From contig NZ_JAPWKF010000010.1 of the NCBI RefSeq assembly GCF_028283685.1, positions 62,001-126,000 on the forward strand: a stretch of DNA of 64,000 nt, written 5' to 3'. Numbering within the stretch: the first letter of the stretch is position 1; each line of letters starts with the position of its first letter. Below the pieces are notes generated by a model, which ran no database searches, was not told the origin of the DNA, and saw nothing but the letters and a program-made list of their open reading frames with translations. This document shows positions 17,042 through 24,714 of the stretch, piece by piece. Source of the DNA: Edaphobacter sp. (GTDB taxonomy: Bacteria; Acidobacteriota; Terriglobia; Terriglobales; Acidobacteriaceae). The position numbers were made by a program, and so were the translations under genes.

Positions 17042-17443
17042 ATGAAGACCTTCGACGAGCAGAGCGCCATCAAATTTCTTACGGATGTTCGCAAGCCTCT
17101 GCTGAACCTGCATAAGTCGATTCTCGATCACGAGCGTGCAGCCTATGAGAAGAAGGCCGGGGCCCTTTCGCCAGCCGCATTTCTGCAGCAGCTGATCGGT
17201 GGAACGGAGTTTCGCTGGATCTCGCCGCTCTCGACCGCCATCGCAAACATTGACGAGCTTCTAGAAGATGAGAAGGTGACTGCGGACGAGAAGATCGCCG
17301 GGGCACAGTCGATCGTCGGCCTCTTTGAGAGCGATACGCCCGACAACGCATTCCGTACGCGCTACCTGCCGCTGCTGCAGGAGAGCCCGGCCATCCTCCA
17401 CCAACACGGGCAGGTCGCACAGCTCCTGCGTAGTTCTGAGTAA
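17042..17443 (+). CDS. Small conserved-looking protein of unknown function, helical
   Basis: 133 residues from ATG 17042, with AGGAG nine bases upstream; a longer in-frame reading back to 16961 would run through a repeat element and is rejected. The sequence is acidic to neutral, predicted mostly helical, with no signal peptide or membrane segment. Recognisable stretches are VRKPLLNLHKSILDHERAAY, then LIGGTEFRWISPLSTAIANI and DELLEDEKV. I recall uncharacterised bacterial proteins with the same order (LHK...ERA, then a FxWLxPLS segment), but I cannot name a family with confidence. The gene is bracketed by two copies of a 60-base hairpin element. It is an isolated cytosolic protein; function unknown. 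Confidence 0.75.
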   Translation: MKTFDEQSAIKFLTDVRKPLLNLHKSILDHERAAYEKKAGALSPAAFLQQLIGGTEFRWISPLSTAIANIDELLEDEKVTADEKIAGAQSIVGLFESDTPDNAFRTRYLPLLQESPAILHQHGQVAQLLRSSE

Positions 17444-17456
17444 CTCGCCGATAAAT

Positions 17457-17516
17457 CGGGTGCCCCATTCATGCAGCTCCACCGCATGAGTGGGCATTCG
17501 AGCAAAGCTCGAACCG
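17457..17516 (+). repeat. Double-hairpin intergenic element, right copy
   Basis: 60 bases. The first hairpin pairs TGCCCCATTCATGC with GCATGAGTGGGCA around a 9-base loop; the second is perfect, TTCGAGC AAA GCTCGAA. It starts 14 bases after the stop codon of the 133-residue gene and is directly repeated from 16929. Confidence 0.8.
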
Positions 17517-17647
17517 CCCTGCCGCAGAGTGCACGATGAAGCCGCCGCCATAACCGCACCAAAGACACGGCTTAGCCCTTCTTCGAATCCAGAATACTTC
17601 GGCGATCATCGAAATATCCGTACACTGAATTCATACGGAGATCTGCA

Positions 17648-18703
17648 ATGCCTTCACTTTTCGATCCCATCAAAGTCGGCGACCTTACGTTGCCGAACCG
17701 CATCTTTATGGCGCCTTTGACGCGCCTGCGCGGCACGTCGGACCATGTTCCTACGCCAATCATCGGTGAGTATTACGCGCAGCGCGCCTCTGCCGGGCTG
17801 ATCATCTCCGAAGGCATTCCGATCGATCCCATGGGTGTCGGCTATCCCAATGTTCCGGGGCTTTGGTCCGCCGAGCAGGTGGAGGCGTGGAAGCCGATCA
17901 CCAAAGCCGTGCACGATGCCGGTGGCCGCATCTTTGCGCAGATCTGGCATGTTGGCCGCATCTCGCACCCTGACCTGCTGGGCGGAAAGACCCCGGTGGC
18001 GCCTTCGCCGGTGACGCCTCCCGGCACGGTGAACGTGCTGCGTCCGCCGAAAGAGTTTGTGACGCCGCGAGCGCTGGAGATCGGCGAGATCAAGGGTGTG
18101 GTCGATGCCTTCCGCCAGGGCGCGGAGAACGCGCAGGCCGCAGGCTTCGACGGCGTGGAGCTGCACGGCGCGAACGGCTATCTGCTGGACCAGTTTCTGC
18201 AGGACGGCACCAATCATCGCACCGACGAGTACGGCGGCCCGATTGAGAATCGCGCCCGCCTGATGCTGGAAGCGACGGATGCGGCGATCTCGGTGTGGGG
18301 AGCGGACCGCGTGGCGATGCACCTGGCGCCGCGCAGCGGAGCACACGGCATCTCGGACTCCAACCGCACGGAGACATTCAGTTACGTGGCGCGTGAGCTG
18401 GGACGGCGCAGGATCGCATTTATTGCGGCGCGCGAGCGCGTGGCCGAGGACTCCATCGGCCCGGACCTGCGGCACCTGTTCGGCGGCGTCTTCGTTGCCA
18501 ATGAAGCATTGGATCAGCAGACCGGACAGCAGCTGCTGGATGAAGACAAGGCCGATGCGGTGGCGTACGGCAAGCTCTTCATCGCCAATCCCGACCTGGT
18601 GAAGCGGTTCCAGCGTTCGAGCGAGCTGAACACGCCGGTGATGGACACCTTCTACACGCACACGCCCGAGGGCTACACCGATTACCCCGCGCTAAGTCTT
18701 TGA
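17648..18703 (+). CDS. NADH:flavin oxidoreductase / alkene reductase (Old Yellow Enzyme family)
   Basis: 351 residues, full length for the family. An FMN-dependent TIM barrel that reduces activated C=C bonds, nitro compounds or nitrate esters with NAD(P)H. The N-terminus LFDPIKVGDLTLPNRIFMAP is the family signature for the first strand and FMN contact. IWHVGRISHPDLL supplies the FMN-binding His/Gln region. The catalytic pair is the His and Asn in VELHGANGYLLDQFLQDGTN. RTDEYGGPIENRARL is the next conserved block. The barrel's strand 6 reads RVAMHLAPRSG instead of the more common R(V/T)G(V/I)RLSP, a modest change. In vivo substrate unknown; such genes often respond to electrophile stress. It has its own terminator. 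Confidence 0.95.
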   Translation: MPSLFDPIKVGDLTLPNRIFMAPLTRLRGTSDHVPTPIIGEYYAQRASAGLIISEGIPIDPMGVGYPNVPGLWSAEQVEAWKPITKAVHDAGGRIFAQIWHVGRISHPDLLGGKTPVAPSPVTPPGTVNVLRPPKEFVTPRALEIGEIKGVVDAFRQGAENAQAAGFDGVELHGANGYLLDQFLQDGTNHRTDEYGGPIENRARLMLEATDAAISVWGADRVAMHLAPRSGAHGISDSNRTETFSYVARELGRRRIAFIAARERVAEDSIGPDLRHLFGGVFVANEALDQQTGQQLLDEDKADAVAYGKLFIANPDLVKRFQRSSELNTPVMDTFYTHTPEGYTDYPALSL

Positions 18704-18728
18704 ACGGTGTGACAGGTTGATGACAAAT

Positions 18729-18761
18729 TGCGGAGACGGCCAAACGCCTCTCCGCATTTTT
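18729..18761 (+). terminator. Intrinsic terminator after the Old Yellow Enzyme gene
   Basis: TGCGGAGA / TCTCCGCA (8 bp) with an inner GGC/GCC extension across a one-base bulge, followed by TTTTTGC. Confidence 0.85.
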
Positions 18762-18796
18762 GCATCTCACTCTCTCGGATACGGAGAGAAGAAGAG

Positions 18797-19270
18797 ATGC
18801 CCGAAACTGCAAAGCCCGGAAGCACAATCACTCGCGAAAAGTTAGCAGAGCTGCTGAACCAGGACCTTGAGCGCGAGTATCAGGCCATCATCGCGTATGT
18901 GAACTATTCTCAGGTGCTCAAGGGAGCGGCGTACATGAACGTCGCCGCAGAGCTGCAGGTCCATGCCGGCGAAGAGCTGGCCCACGCGCTGAAGATCAGC
19001 TACTGGGTGGATATGTACGGCGGCATGCCGGCGGTGAAGCCGAGAGAGGTCAAGACCTCCGACAAGGCCAAGGACATGCTGCGCTATGACCTCGAAAATG
19101 AGAAGGAGACGATCCGCAACTATCGCCGCCGCGTGAAGCAGGCCGATGAGTTGAACGAGTTTGCGTTGAGCGAAGACCTGCGCGAGATTCTGCGCGACGA
19201 ACAGGATCACCTGAATTCCCTGGCGACCGCGCTCGGCATCGATACACCGGACCCCGGTATCGCCGACTAA
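18797..19270 (+). CDS. Bacterioferritin-like / ferritin-like diiron protein
   Basis: 157 residues from ATG 18797 (GGAGAGAAGAAG upstream). A four-helix ferritin-like fold: helix A NQDLEREYQAIIAYVNYSQV carries the first Glu ligands, helix B has AELQVHAGEELAHALKISYW with the ExxH pair, helix C is DLENEKETIRNYRRRVKQA, and helix D has LREILRDEQDHLNSLATALG with ExxH. All the expected Glu and ExxH ligands for a dinuclear iron centre are present. Likely role: iron storage or detoxification, or a Dps/rubrerythrin-like redox function. The family name 'bacterioferritin' is often applied, but a haem-binding Met is not evident. It follows the Old Yellow Enzyme gene but is separated by a terminator. Confidence 0.88.
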   Translation: MPETAKPGSTITREKLAELLNQDLEREYQAIIAYVNYSQVLKGAAYMNVAAELQVHAGEELAHALKISYWVDMYGGMPAVKPREVKTSDKAKDMLRYDLENEKETIRNYRRRVKQADELNEFALSEDLREILRDEQDHLNSLATALGIDTPDPGIAD

Positions 19271-19290
19271 GTTCCCTCCCAAGGCTGCGA

Positions 19291-19331
19291 CAGAAAGGGC
19301 GCCTCTTTATGGAGGCGCCCCTTTCTGTTGT
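19291..19331. terminator. Strong bidirectional hairpin between ferritin-like gene and LssY_C/barrel gene
   Basis: Long inverted repeat CAGAAAGGGCGCCTC (19291-19305) and GAGGCGCCCCTTTCTG (19312-19327) with a single extra C. A/T-rich ends lie on both sides, so it fits a terminator for both convergent genes. Confidence 0.85.
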
Positions 19332-19408
19332 GCCAAGAGTTGCTGGTAGCGCTATGGCGCCGGAAAATTGCCGGATAACGTGGCGTGGCTAGGGATAACG
19401 CGGTCTAG

Positions 19409-22400
19409 CTAGAAGGTGAAGGCCACACCAACGGTGAAGCGGTCCTGCAGAAACTTCTTCTCCGGGCCGATGCGGATGATCTCGGTGGAGTATGTATCGT
19501 CCAGCTCGTTGGAGTCGAAGTCTTCATACGAGTTCGCGATGATGTCCGGGTTCTTCGTCCAGGTCTCGCGGAAGTCGGCGCGCACCATCATGCGTGGCGT
19601 GACGCGATACTTCACGCCGCCGCCATACTGTATGCCGAGGTGGAAGATGCCGCCGCCGTCGAGGGGAGGCGTGTTGCCGAAGTCGTAGGCCGCCTTGAAG
19701 AGGCCGATGTTTTTGAGGCCCAGCGTAAACGGGCCGGCCGGCTTCTGCAGTGGCGAGCCGTTCAACGCGACCAGCTGCAGAACCGGTCCGATGGCCGCAT
19801 AAGGACGCCAGCGCGAGGTGGGCCGCGTGGCATGGATCAGCAGGTTGTACTCAAACTGGCGCGTCACAAGGCCAATGGGGATGGCATCGATGTCATCGTC
19901 GTCGAAGAACTGTTCGGTGCCCGCGGGAATCGTCGCGTTGATTGTACCGAGCTGGTACTTCACCTGCTGGCGGAAGTAGGAGAACTCGTTGGAGAAGTGG
20001 CTCCAGCTGTTAATGGTGACGGAGCCGCCGGCGGCCCAGCCATCGCCGACGTTATCGGCCAGGAAGATAAAGTACCCGTCCTTGTTGAGATCGCTGGAAT
20101 GCTCGATCACTCCCACGGCCGAAAGATAGTCCTCGCGCATGTGCATATAGCCGCCCTGCAGGGCGAACTCGTAGCGGGGAGGGTCCCACTTGTGGGCGTC
20201 CTTGGCCTTCTTCATCAACGCCAGATCCTCGGCCGAGGGAGTTGTTCCCGGCTCGCCGGGCTGGCGATGCTGCAGGCCGGGATTGCTGCCGTAGCCTCTG
20301 TAGTTGGCGCCGGAGGCGTCAGTCTTGCGCCAGGCTCCGGCGTCGGGCGGCAGTTCGCTGGAGGATTTGAGGAAATCCTTCACCTTAAAGACACCGGCAA
20401 TGCCCTGGTAGATAAGGTTGCCGCGGTAGAGGTCGTTGCGGATGGTGAGCGAGGTGTCGCGCACGATGCGCTGCGGACGTGCGGGCGCTGGCGCAGCTGT
20501 CGGCGCGGTTGTCTTGGGGTCGTTGCAGGCGTTGATGCGCAGCACCGCGGCCTCACCGTCGGTGAGCAGTCGGTCGCCGGTGGAGTTGTAGGCATCGCGC
20601 GGCACCCAGGGCCGCTCGACCATGTCGAGGCTTTCGACGCAGCCGGTGTACATCAGGTCATTGACGATCTTGGAGCGCTCGTTGTCGATGTGCTGGTCGA
20701 TGACATGGATGAACGTCTTCTGCTTGCGCGAGAAGGCGATGCCGATGTCCTGCGTGGAGGAGGAGGTCATGACGGCCTGCCCTTCGTACCGGTCCTCCGT
20801 GGGGAAGACACGCAGGTGATGCCGGGAGGAGAAGGTATTGGTCGTCTTGCTGAGGGTGAAGATGGGTGGACGCTCTTCGAGCAGCAGCACCGACATCGGC
20901 GCCTGGGTGTAGGTCTGGTTGCCGGTCAGCGTCTTGACGGTGCGGAAGGTGGAACCGGCGTAGAGATCGTCGGTGGGCAGCCATCCGGCGGCGGTGAAGG
21001 CGCGCTGCAGAGCAGCGGCATCGCCGATGAAGACGAGGTTGGTGATGTCGGAGATCTTGTTGGAGCCCTTGGTGCGTGTGCGGTAGGGGATCGTCTTAAC
21101 GAAGGATTGCAGCTGGCGGCGACCGGAGTCGTCACCTTCCATCGGCAGCACCGAGGGCGGATAGACGGTCGCACTGATCAGCGGCCGCATGTTCTCAAGG
21201 GCCAGCTCCGTGCCGCCGGGGTAGAGGATCTCCGGCTCCGCGAAGCCAAGCACGGCGGAGCCGGAGGCTGAGGCAAAGATGTAGGCGATGGGGTCGATGC
21301 CCGCCAGCGACAGCACGCCGTTTTCGGCCGAGTGGCCGATGGTGCCGGTGGAGCGGATGCCCTGGATCTTGCCCTTGGCGGTGACCTTCTCCTGCGCGTT
21401 CTCCACCTCGAAGACGCGGGCGTCGATAGACAGCTCGCGGCCGTCCGGCGTCATGGCTTTGGTCCAGTGGAGGGTGAGCGAGGCGGTCTCGTGCTTAAAG
21501 CCCCAGCCGACGTTGTTGGCCTGCACGACAGTGCCCTCAAAGGCAGAGCCCTGTGGGATAAAGATCTGGCCGTCGACGACGACGGGGGTGATGGAGACGG
21601 CCTTGACCGTGTCGCCTTCGTGCGTGGACCGCGATGAGAGCTCCTGGGTGAGGCGGATGGCGAAACGCTGTCCGGCGGGTACGCCCTTGATGGGAACGAG
21701 GTCGGTGATGGGGACGGCGTAGGCGACGCGCAGCCCGGTCAGCTCCAGCGTCTCGCCGTTGGTGGACCAGCGGCCTCTGACGATCTGACCGCTCTCGAGC
21801 TGTACCAGGGCATCCCCGTTGGGGAAGACCTGCAGATACTTCGGGGAGAGCTGCGCGTTCTGCGGCGGGGTATAGATCTCATGCAGATCGGTGCCAAGCA
21901 GGACGCCGAGCTGCGCCTTGCGCGACTCGCCGCCGACCGTGTAGGTAACGGTGTGGTCGTTTTCGTGAAAGTCAGGGGAAGCTGCGTTGGCGATGCGGCC
22001 GGGGATCGCCTGCTCGTCGCCGACGACCATCCATGGCGTGCCCTGCTCGTCGGTGCCGCTGAGGGCGAAGGCCCAGCTCTCGTCTGCGGCCCTGGTCTCG
22101 GTGAGGGTGGCGGCGCTGAAAGGGACGGTGCCCAGGATGCGGCGGCGGCCGCTGTCGAGATCGTAGTAACGCAACATGTAGCGCTTGGGCAGCTCGTGTT
22201 TCGCCGGTACGACGGCGATCACCAACGCACCGTACTCGCCGCGTACGCGCCAGGCCGCCACGGCGTTGGGCGTGATCTTGCGCGGCTTGCCGGTGGCGGG
22301 CACCAGCTCAGCCTCGCCCGCCTCGTCGTGCTCGTGGCCGGGCTTATGCACGATGCGGATGGGATCGAGCGGCTTCGGCACCGGCTTCGGCGCCTCTATC

Positions 22401-22516
22401 TCTACAGGCAAGGACGTGTGCGGCTTAACCTGCGCCACGCAGAAAGCCGCAGCGGACAGCAGCAGGACAGGCGCTACACGGCGCAGCACAACAAAGACAG
22501 ATGCACGGCAAATCAT
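19409..22516 (-). CDS. Large secreted protein: LssY_C-like domain joined to a probable outer-membrane beta-barrel
   Basis: 1035 residues from ATG 22516 (TGAGGT upstream); an in-frame ATG at 22588 is less likely because 22516 starts a clean signal peptide (LLLSAAAFCVAQ). Residues ~40-80 are a proline-rich linker. Residues ~260-400 contain a beta-rich module around IFIPQGSAFEGTVVQANNVG. Residues ~485-655 resemble the LssY C-terminal domain (ALQRAFTAAGWLPTDDLYAG, then SRHHLRVFPTEDRY, then FIHVIDQHIDNERSKIVNDL). The last ~250 residues have alternating aromatic strands and end in VGVAFTF with a terminal Phe, the outer-membrane barrel signal. This combination suggests an envelope protein displayed at the outer membrane; function unknown. 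Confidence 0.8.
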   Translation of the reverse strand: MICRASVFVVLRRVAPVLLLSAAAFCVAQVKPHTSLPVEIEAPKPVPKPLDPIRIVHKPGHEHDEAGEAELVPATGKPRKITPNAVAAWRVRGEYGALVIAVVPAKHELPKRYMLRYYDLDSGRRRILGTVPFSAATLTETRAADESWAFALSGTDEQGTPWMVVGDEQAIPGRIANAASPDFHENDHTVTYTVGGESRKAQLGVLLGTDLHEIYTPPQNAQLSPKYLQVFPNGDALVQLESGQIVRGRWSTNGETLELTGLRVAYAVPITDLVPIKGVPAGQRFAIRLTQELSSRSTHEGDTVKAVSITPVVVDGQIFIPQGSAFEGTVVQANNVGWGFKHETASLTLHWTKAMTPDGRELSIDARVFEVENAQEKVTAKGKIQGIRSTGTIGHSAENGVLSLAGIDPIAYIFASASGSAVLGFAEPEILYPGGTELALENMRPLISATVYPPSVLPMEGDDSGRRQLQSFVKTIPYRTRTKGSNKISDITNLVFIGDAAALQRAFTAAGWLPTDDLYAGSTFRTVKTLTGNQTYTQAPMSVLLLEERPPIFTLSKTTNTFSSRHHLRVFPTEDRYEGQAVMTSSSTQDIGIAFSRKQKTFIHVIDQHIDNERSKIVNDLMYTGCVESLDMVERPWVPRDAYNSTGDRLLTDGEAAVLRINACNDPKTTAPTAAPAPARPQRIVRDTSLTIRNDLYRGNLIYQGIAGVFKVKDFLKSSSELPPDAGAWRKTDASGANYRGYGSNPGLQHRQPGEPGTTPSAEDLALMKKAKDAHKWDPPRYEFALQGGYMHMREDYLSAVGVIEHSSDLNKDGYFIFLADNVGDGWAAGGSVTINSWSHFSNEFSYFRQQVKYQLGTINATIPAGTEQFFDDDDIDAIPIGLVTRQFEYNLLIHATRPTSRWRPYAAIGPVLQLVALNGSPLQKPAGPFTLGLKNIGLFKAAYDFGNTPPLDGGGIFHLGIQYGGGVKYRVTPRMMVRADFRETWTKNPDIIANSYEDFDSNELDDTYSTEIIRIGPEKKFLQDRFTVGVAFTF

Positions 22517-22549
22517 CGACGCGAAGACCTCAACTCGTCCGAACTGTAT

Positions 22550-22579
22550 TAAATGAAGGAGGGCGGCAGCCCGCCGCCC
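22550..22579 (-). terminator. Terminator after azoR-doxX
   Basis: Perfect GGGCGGC / GCCGCCC stem with a 5-base loop; on the minus strand it is followed by TCCTTCATTT. It lies 53 bases past the doxX stop. Confidence 0.65.
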
Positions 22580-22632
22580 GTCCATCATACGTTACGTTCG
22601 AGTGAGTCGACTGTCCCCCAAAGGGTGCAGAG

Positions 22633-23016
22633 TTAGACCTCAACCTTTGCTGCGAAGACGCCGCTGAAGGCCTTGCGTACCCCGGCGAAGACCACCAGCC
22701 ACAGCACCGTCGCCAACACCGCGGGAGCCACGCCAACAGGCTCCAGAAAGGCGTGGAAGCAGATGATGTTGACGATCACCGGCCCCAGCAGCAACAGCGC
22801 CAGCGGCACAAACCGGTTGGCCAGCAGCAGAAGGCCGCCCACCAGTTCCAGCAGGAAGACGATGACAAGGTAGTGCGAGACAAACAACGCACCCATATAT
22901 TGCCCAGCCAGTCCGGGCGGGGGCGGCATCGGGATGAAGTGCAGAAACCCGTTCGCCCCAAAGATAGTGAACAGCAGGCCCAGCAGGACACGTGCAATCG
23001 TTACGACAAGCTTCAT
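22633..23016 (-). CDS. DoxX-like membrane protein
   Basis: 127 residues with four predicted transmembrane helices: the N-terminal ARVLLGLLFTIFGANGFLHF, then VSHYLVIVFLLELVGGLLLL, FVPLALLLLGPVIVNIICFH and VLATVLWLVVFAGV. The first helix with G-N-x-L-H-F and the Glu-containing second helix are typical of the DoxX/SURF4 group. DoxX was named as the small subunit of thiosulfate:quinone oxidoreductase in Acidianus, but most bacterial homologues are of unknown function and often sit beside redox or stress genes. Here it follows azoR by 32 bases on the same strand and is probably co-transcribed, under the divergent TetR regulator. Confidence 0.88.
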   Translation of the reverse strand: MKLVVTIARVLLGLLFTIFGANGFLHFIPMPPPPGLAGQYMGALFVSHYLVIVFLLELVGGLLLLANRFVPLALLLLGPVIVNIICFHAFLEPVGVAPAVLATVLWLVVFAGVRKAFSGVFAAKVEV

Positions 23017-23048
23017 GGTCGTCTCTCCTTGATTCGAACGGGGATGGG

Positions 23049-23666
23049 TTAGGCAACCAGTGTCTTGACCTGGGCCGTGAGCGGTTCGATGAAGGCCTCA
23101 CGCGTGACCGTGCCCATCATCACCTGCGACGCGCCACTGGCGGTCAGCGCGCGCACGTCGGTGATACCGAGGAAGCCCAGCACGCTGACGAGGTAGGGCT
23201 CGACGAAGTTCATCGCGGCCATCGGGGCCTGCGAGTAGTTGCCACCGGTCGAGATCAGCACCGTGGCCTTCTTCACCGTGAGCAGCCCCTTGGCGCCATT
23301 TGCGTCGTAGACGAAGGTCTTGCCGCGGCGGGCGATCTGGTCGATCCAGAGCTTGAGCACGGCGGGAACGCCGAAGTTGTGCATCGCGACGCCGATGACG
23401 ATCTCGTCGGCGGCCTTGATCTCGTCGATCAGCTCCTCGGAGAGGGCCAGCAGCTGTTTCTGCTCCGACGTCTGCTGCTCCTCGGGGGTATAGGCGGCGT
23501 AGATCCAGGCCTGGTCGATAGGTGGCGCCGGCTTCTCCGAGAGATTGCGGCGGACGACCGTGCCGCTGGGGTTGGCGGCCTTCCACGCTTCGACAAAGGT
23601 GGCGGTCAATTCACGGCTGATCGAACTATCGAGGGGGCTGGAATCAATATGAAGCAGTGTCGGCAT
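23049..23666 (-). CDS. azoR: FMN-dependent NADH-azoreductase / quinone reductase
   Basis: 205 residues, the normal AzoR (AcpD) length. A flavodoxin-like fold that reduces azo dyes and, physiologically, quinones by two electrons. The FMN phosphate loop is HIDSSPLDSSISRELTATFV at the N-terminus. IVIGVAMHNFGVPAVLKLWI is the hallmark strand and loop containing the flavin-contacting M-x-N-F-x-x-P. ATVLISTGGNYS is the second flavin-contact loop. It is the first gene of a probable azoR-doxX operon. A 16-bp-arm inverted repeat lies in its promoter region (23706-23743) next to the divergent TetR gene. GGAGATC precedes the ATG. Confidence 0.94.
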   Translation of the reverse strand: MPTLLHIDSSPLDSSISRELTATFVEAWKAANPSGTVVRRNLSEKPAPPIDQAWIYAAYTPEEQQTSEQKQLLALSEELIDEIKAADEIVIGVAMHNFGVPAVLKLWIDQIARRGKTFVYDANGAKGLLTVKKATVLISTGGNYSQAPMAAMNFVEPYLVSVLGFLGITDVRALTASGASQVMMGTVTREAFIEPLTAQVKTLVA

Positions 23667-23705
23667 TCGGAGATCTCCTTATTTTCAACGGCAGAAGCTT
23701 AAACA

Positions 23706-23743
23706 ACTTGTGTCGTTTATACTCCAATATAGACGACTCTTGT
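23706..23743. promoter_or_regulatory. Candidate TetR operator between azoR and its regulator
   Basis: Imperfect inverted repeat with 16-base arms: ACTTGTGTCGTTTATA (23706-23721), 6-base spacer, and TATAGACGACTCTTGT (23728-23743). Twelve of the sixteen positions are complementary. It sits in the 146-bp gap between the two divergent genes, 40 bases upstream of azoR. Confidence 0.7.
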
Positions 23744-23812
23744 CGCAAGACTGATTCTTTTTAAACTGGTATAGGCTGTTACGTGTAGTCTCGGACCAAG
23801 ACAAGGACGTCT

Positions 23813-24439
23813 ATGCCAATCTCAGATTGCGAAGTACGTGACCCACGCATCCGACGCACCCGGCAGGCTTTACAGGGTGCACTGCGCGAGCTGATGCAGA
23901 AGCGCTCGATTGAAGAGATCTCTGTGCAGGACATCACCGACCTGGCAGATGTGAATCGCGCAACGTTTTACGACCACTACAACGACAAGTTCGGTCTGTT
24001 GGACGCGATGGTAGCCGGTGGCTTCCATAAGCTGCTGGCAGAACGGAACATCCTGTTCAACGGCACCTGTCCGTCGGCAGCCAACGCCATTATTCTGGCG
24101 ACCTGCGATTACCTGGTAGCCTCGCACAGCAACGGGGAGTGCGGGCGCAACAGCGCTTTCGAACCGCTGATGGAGGCCGGCATCGTCGCTGCAATCCGCC
24201 GCACGATCCTCAAAGGCGTCGAGGGCAAGCCCGTACCAGAGGGGCTAAGTCCGGAGATCGTCGCCACGGCCGCCGCCTGGGCGATCTATGGAGCGTCGAA
24301 GCAGTGGTTCTACACACCGGACCGGGCTCCGCAGAGCATCATCGTACAGCCCATCCTCGAGTTGGTGATGCCGATTCTGGCCACCATCGGCAATGGCATT
24401 TCCATGGAGCATGTTGAGGCACACCTCACAGCCCATTAA
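23813..24439 (+). CDS. TetR-family transcriptional regulator
   Basis: 208 residues. The N-terminal helix-turn-helix spans residues ~12-60: TRQALQGALRELMQKRSIEE, then ISVQDITDLADVNRATFYDH with the family-typical recognition helix ending in TFYDHYNDKFGLL. The C-terminal ligand domain is divergent, with a hydrophobic core (PEIVATAAAWAIYGASKQWF) like the TetR_C_7-type regulators. Its divergent arrangement with azoR-doxX and the inverted repeat between them suggest it represses that operon and its own gene in response to an electrophile, quinone or dye. Nothing in the sequence identifies the inducer. A terminator follows the stop. Confidence 0.92.
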   Translation: MPISDCEVRDPRIRRTRQALQGALRELMQKRSIEEISVQDITDLADVNRATFYDHYNDKFGLLDAMVAGGFHKLLAERNILFNGTCPSAANAIILATCDYLVASHSNGECGRNSAFEPLMEAGIVAAIRRTILKGVEGKPVPEGLSPEIVATAAAWAIYGASKQWFYTPDRAPQSIIVQPILELVMPILATIGNGISMEHVEAHLTAH

Positions 24440-24468
24440 CCCCCTTTGCACCACCTTTTCCGAGAGAG

Positions 24469-24490
24469 CGCTGCCATTGGCAGCGTCTTT
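24469..24490 (+). terminator. Terminator after the TetR gene
   Basis: 7-bp stem CGCTGCC / GGCAGCG with an ATT loop, followed by TCTTT. The remaining ~225 bases up to marR hold a REP-like element and the marR operator region, and no gene. Confidence 0.75.
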
Positions 24491-24550
24491 CTGGTTTAAA
24501 GGCCTGAGTTTAATGGGTTTGTGGCTCGACAGACGGTATCGGACGAAAAG

Positions 24551-24594
24551 CGGTTCCCTCCCCCCTCGCTGCGCTCCGTCCGGGATGACATGGT
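24551..24594 (-). repeat. REP-like dispersed element, copy 4
   Basis: On the minus strand: GTCATCCCGGACGGAGCGCA, then GCGAGGGGGGAGGGAACCGC and TTTT. It lies upstream of marR. Confidence 0.6.
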
Positions 24595-24685
24595 TTTGGG
24601 TCTGTCTGTGGTTTAGATTTCAAGGACTTAGCGGATTTGGCGGTTGATCCGGCTCCCCTGATGCTGGAACCGCCTGAATCTTTAT

Positions 24686-24713
24686 CTTGATATCAAGCAT
24701 CTTTATATGAAGA
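24686..24713. promoter_or_regulatory. Stacked palindromes in front of marR (candidate MarR operators)
   Basis: CTTGATATCAAG (24686-24697) is a perfect 12-bp palindrome. Immediately after it, ATCTTTATATGAAGAT (24699-24714 area) is an imperfect palindrome with 5-bp ATCTT/AAGAT arms that runs to the marR start codon at 24715. The TATCTTGATATCAAG form is typical of MarR/MhqR-type operators. No Shine-Dalgarno sequence is visible before the ATG, so the marR transcript may be leaderless. Confidence 0.65.
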
Positions 24714-24714
24714 T

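Noticed and set aside
18781..18800. GGAGAGAAGAAG as a possible glycine-riboswitch start
   Set aside because: No second conserved motif or stem is present; it serves well as the ribosome site of the ferritin-like gene.
19640..21271. A 543-codon plus-strand frame within the LssY_C/barrel gene
   Set aside because: Antisense shadow of a gene with signal peptide, recognisable domain and barrel end; no ribosome site or domain in the shadow.
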